Origin: Gemmatimonadota bacterium
GTDB lineage: Bacteria; Gemmatimonadota; Gemmatimonadetes; Gemmatimonadales; GWC2-71-9
DNA: 6,525 nt
Direction: 5' to 3'
Assembly: GCA_025360265.1 (NCBI GenBank)
Contig: JANYCP010000134.1
Span: 1 to 6,525, forward strand
Position 1 is the first letter of the stretch; the number at the start of each line of letters is the position of its first letter. Under the pieces are notes generated by a model. The model ran no database searches, was not told the DNA's origin, and saw nothing but the letters and a program-made list of their open reading frames with translations. Positions 5,774 through 6,525 of this stretch are shown here, in pieces. Both the position numbers and the translations under genes were made by a program.

Positions 5774-6525
5774 ATGCGCATACTCATCACCGTGAGCCTC
5801 GTCACCCTTGCCGTCGCGCCGCTCTCTGGGCAGACGTGGAAGGTCGTGACCGAGCCCAAGACCGCGCTGCTCTACCGCCTGCCGCCGGAGAATCAGGGCA
5901 ACGCCCTGATTCCCCTTGGCACCGGTGCCGGCGAGTTCAAGGTGCGCGACAAGGATCCCAATACGCTGGTGGTGAAAGCCGAGGGATATGCGGAAGAGCG
6001 GCACACCTTTATCAAGGACGAAAAGCAGCCGTCCGACAAGGTGTACAACCTGATCATGACCCGCCGGATCGTGACGATCACCGCGCTGCCGTACGATGCC
6101 ACGATCTACGTGAATGGTGATGCCCGTGGACAGCGCACGTTGGTGCTTGAGGTGCTGGCCGGGCAGACGAGTACGGTCGAGTTGCGAAAGGGTGGCTTCG
6201 CGCCACTGCGCCGAACCTATCGATTCGATCGCGGGGGTGAATTGCCGCCACCAACTGATCGACTGGAACTGGCAGATCGTTTGGTGAATCTCACGGCACC
6301 AACTGGTGCGCAGATTTTTCGCGACGCAGTACGTGTCGGTGAAGGCAACATCGACCTGGTGGTGCCGCGCGGCACATGCATTGTGGCGCACGCCGAGAAG
6401 CCAGGCTGGCAGCCCGGTGAGAAGAGTTACTGCAATAAGGAAGGACTTCCCGATCCGCCGTTGTCAGATCGATTGACGCTTGCTGGGCGCACGGTCAACG
6501 TGAATGCGCCGCCTGACGCGAAGGT
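5774..6525 (+). CDS. Secreted protein with tandem PEGA-like repeats (partial, N-terminal 250 residues)
   Basis: The frame from ATG 5774 is open to the right edge (250 codons plus two bases). Residues 1-20 are a signal peptide (basic Arg2, hydrophobic core to Pro16, then LSGQ), predicting export. The mature part holds repeated beta-rich units of about 70 residues. The heads are RRIVTITALPYDATIYVNG (97-115), DRLELADRLVNLTAPTGAQI (162-181) and DRLTLAGRTVNVNAPPDAK (232-250, cut by the edge). An earlier, more diverged unit lies at about 22-78, with VVKAEGYAEERHTF at 66-79. The pattern of a strand, a short turn (often with NG), then a basic or hydrophobic strand ending in a GY/GF/GW-type residue resembles PEGA domains, which are common in bacterial surface proteins. 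Cys202 and Cys220 could form a disulfide. It is 65 bases downstream of the lipoprotein on the same strand and may be co-transcribed or have its own promoter. No enzymatic motif is seen. Confidence 0.85.
   Translation, partial: MRILITVSLVTLAVAPLSGQTWKVVTEPKTALLYRLPPENQGNALIPLGTGAGEFKVRDKDPNTLVVKAEGYAEERHTFIKDEKQPSDKVYNLIMTRRIVTITALPYDATIYVNGDARGQRTLVLEVLAGQTSTVELRKGGFAPLRRTYRFDRGGELPPPTDRLELADRLVNLTAPTGAQIFRDAVRVGEGNIDLVVPRGTCIVAHAEKPGWQPGEKSYCNKEGLPDPPLSDRLTLAGRTVNVNAPPDAK

Noticed and set aside
5671..6120. 149-codon plus-strand open frame spanning the gap between the two exported-protein genes
   Set aside because: It overlaps the end of one real gene and the start of the next in another frame, is His/Arg-rich, and lacks domain signals.
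5753..6391. 212-codon minus-strand open frame opposite the PEGA-like gene
   Set aside because: The plus-strand frame has a ribosome site, signal peptide and internal repeats; the minus frame has none of these.
1..6525. Mobile element, CRISPR array, tRNA or rRNA
   Set aside because: No transposase or integrase motif, no regularly spaced repeats, no terminal inverted repeats and no cloverleaf or rRNA-like sequence were seen on either strand.

Overview
The window is GC-rich, densely coding DNA from a bacterial chromosome. The gene content fits a Gemmatimonadota-like soil or freshwater bacterium: a BTAD-type regulator fused to a TolB-like propeller, an Ig-like domain and a LamG-like domain, next to small exported proteins with generic surface repeats. 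The phylum is an inference from domain style, not from a marker gene. No tRNA, rRNA, CRISPR array or mobile element is visible.

Layout: 1-342 (minus) is the N-terminal 114 residues of an acyl-CoA dehydrogenase that runs off the left edge. A 70-base gap holds a hairpin with a T-rich tail. 413-4393 (minus) is one intact 1326-residue gene. From N to C it encodes a winged-helix DNA-binding domain, a BTAD domain, a STAND/MalT-like ATPase, one transmembrane helix, a TolB-like beta-propeller, a bacterial Ig-like (Big_2) domain and a concanavalin/LamG-like C-terminal domain. The 76-base divergent intergenic region (4394-4469) carries a 14-bp inverted repeat and two sets of direct repeats. 4470-5708 (plus) encodes a putative lipoprotein with a duplicated C-terminal beta-rich module. 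5774 to the right edge (plus) is the first 250 residues of a secreted protein built from PEGA-like repeats.

The most interesting object is the 1326-residue protein. It looks like a one-component transmembrane regulator, with the DNA-binding and ATPase half in the cytoplasm and a propeller/Ig/lectin-like half outside the membrane. It is divergently transcribed from genes for two exported proteins and shares an intergenic region with them. A simple hypothesis is that it senses an envelope or extracellular ligand, perhaps a glycan, and controls the adjacent exported proteins through the repeats in the shared intergenic region. The acyl-CoA dehydrogenase downstream is probably metabolic and need not belong to the same system.
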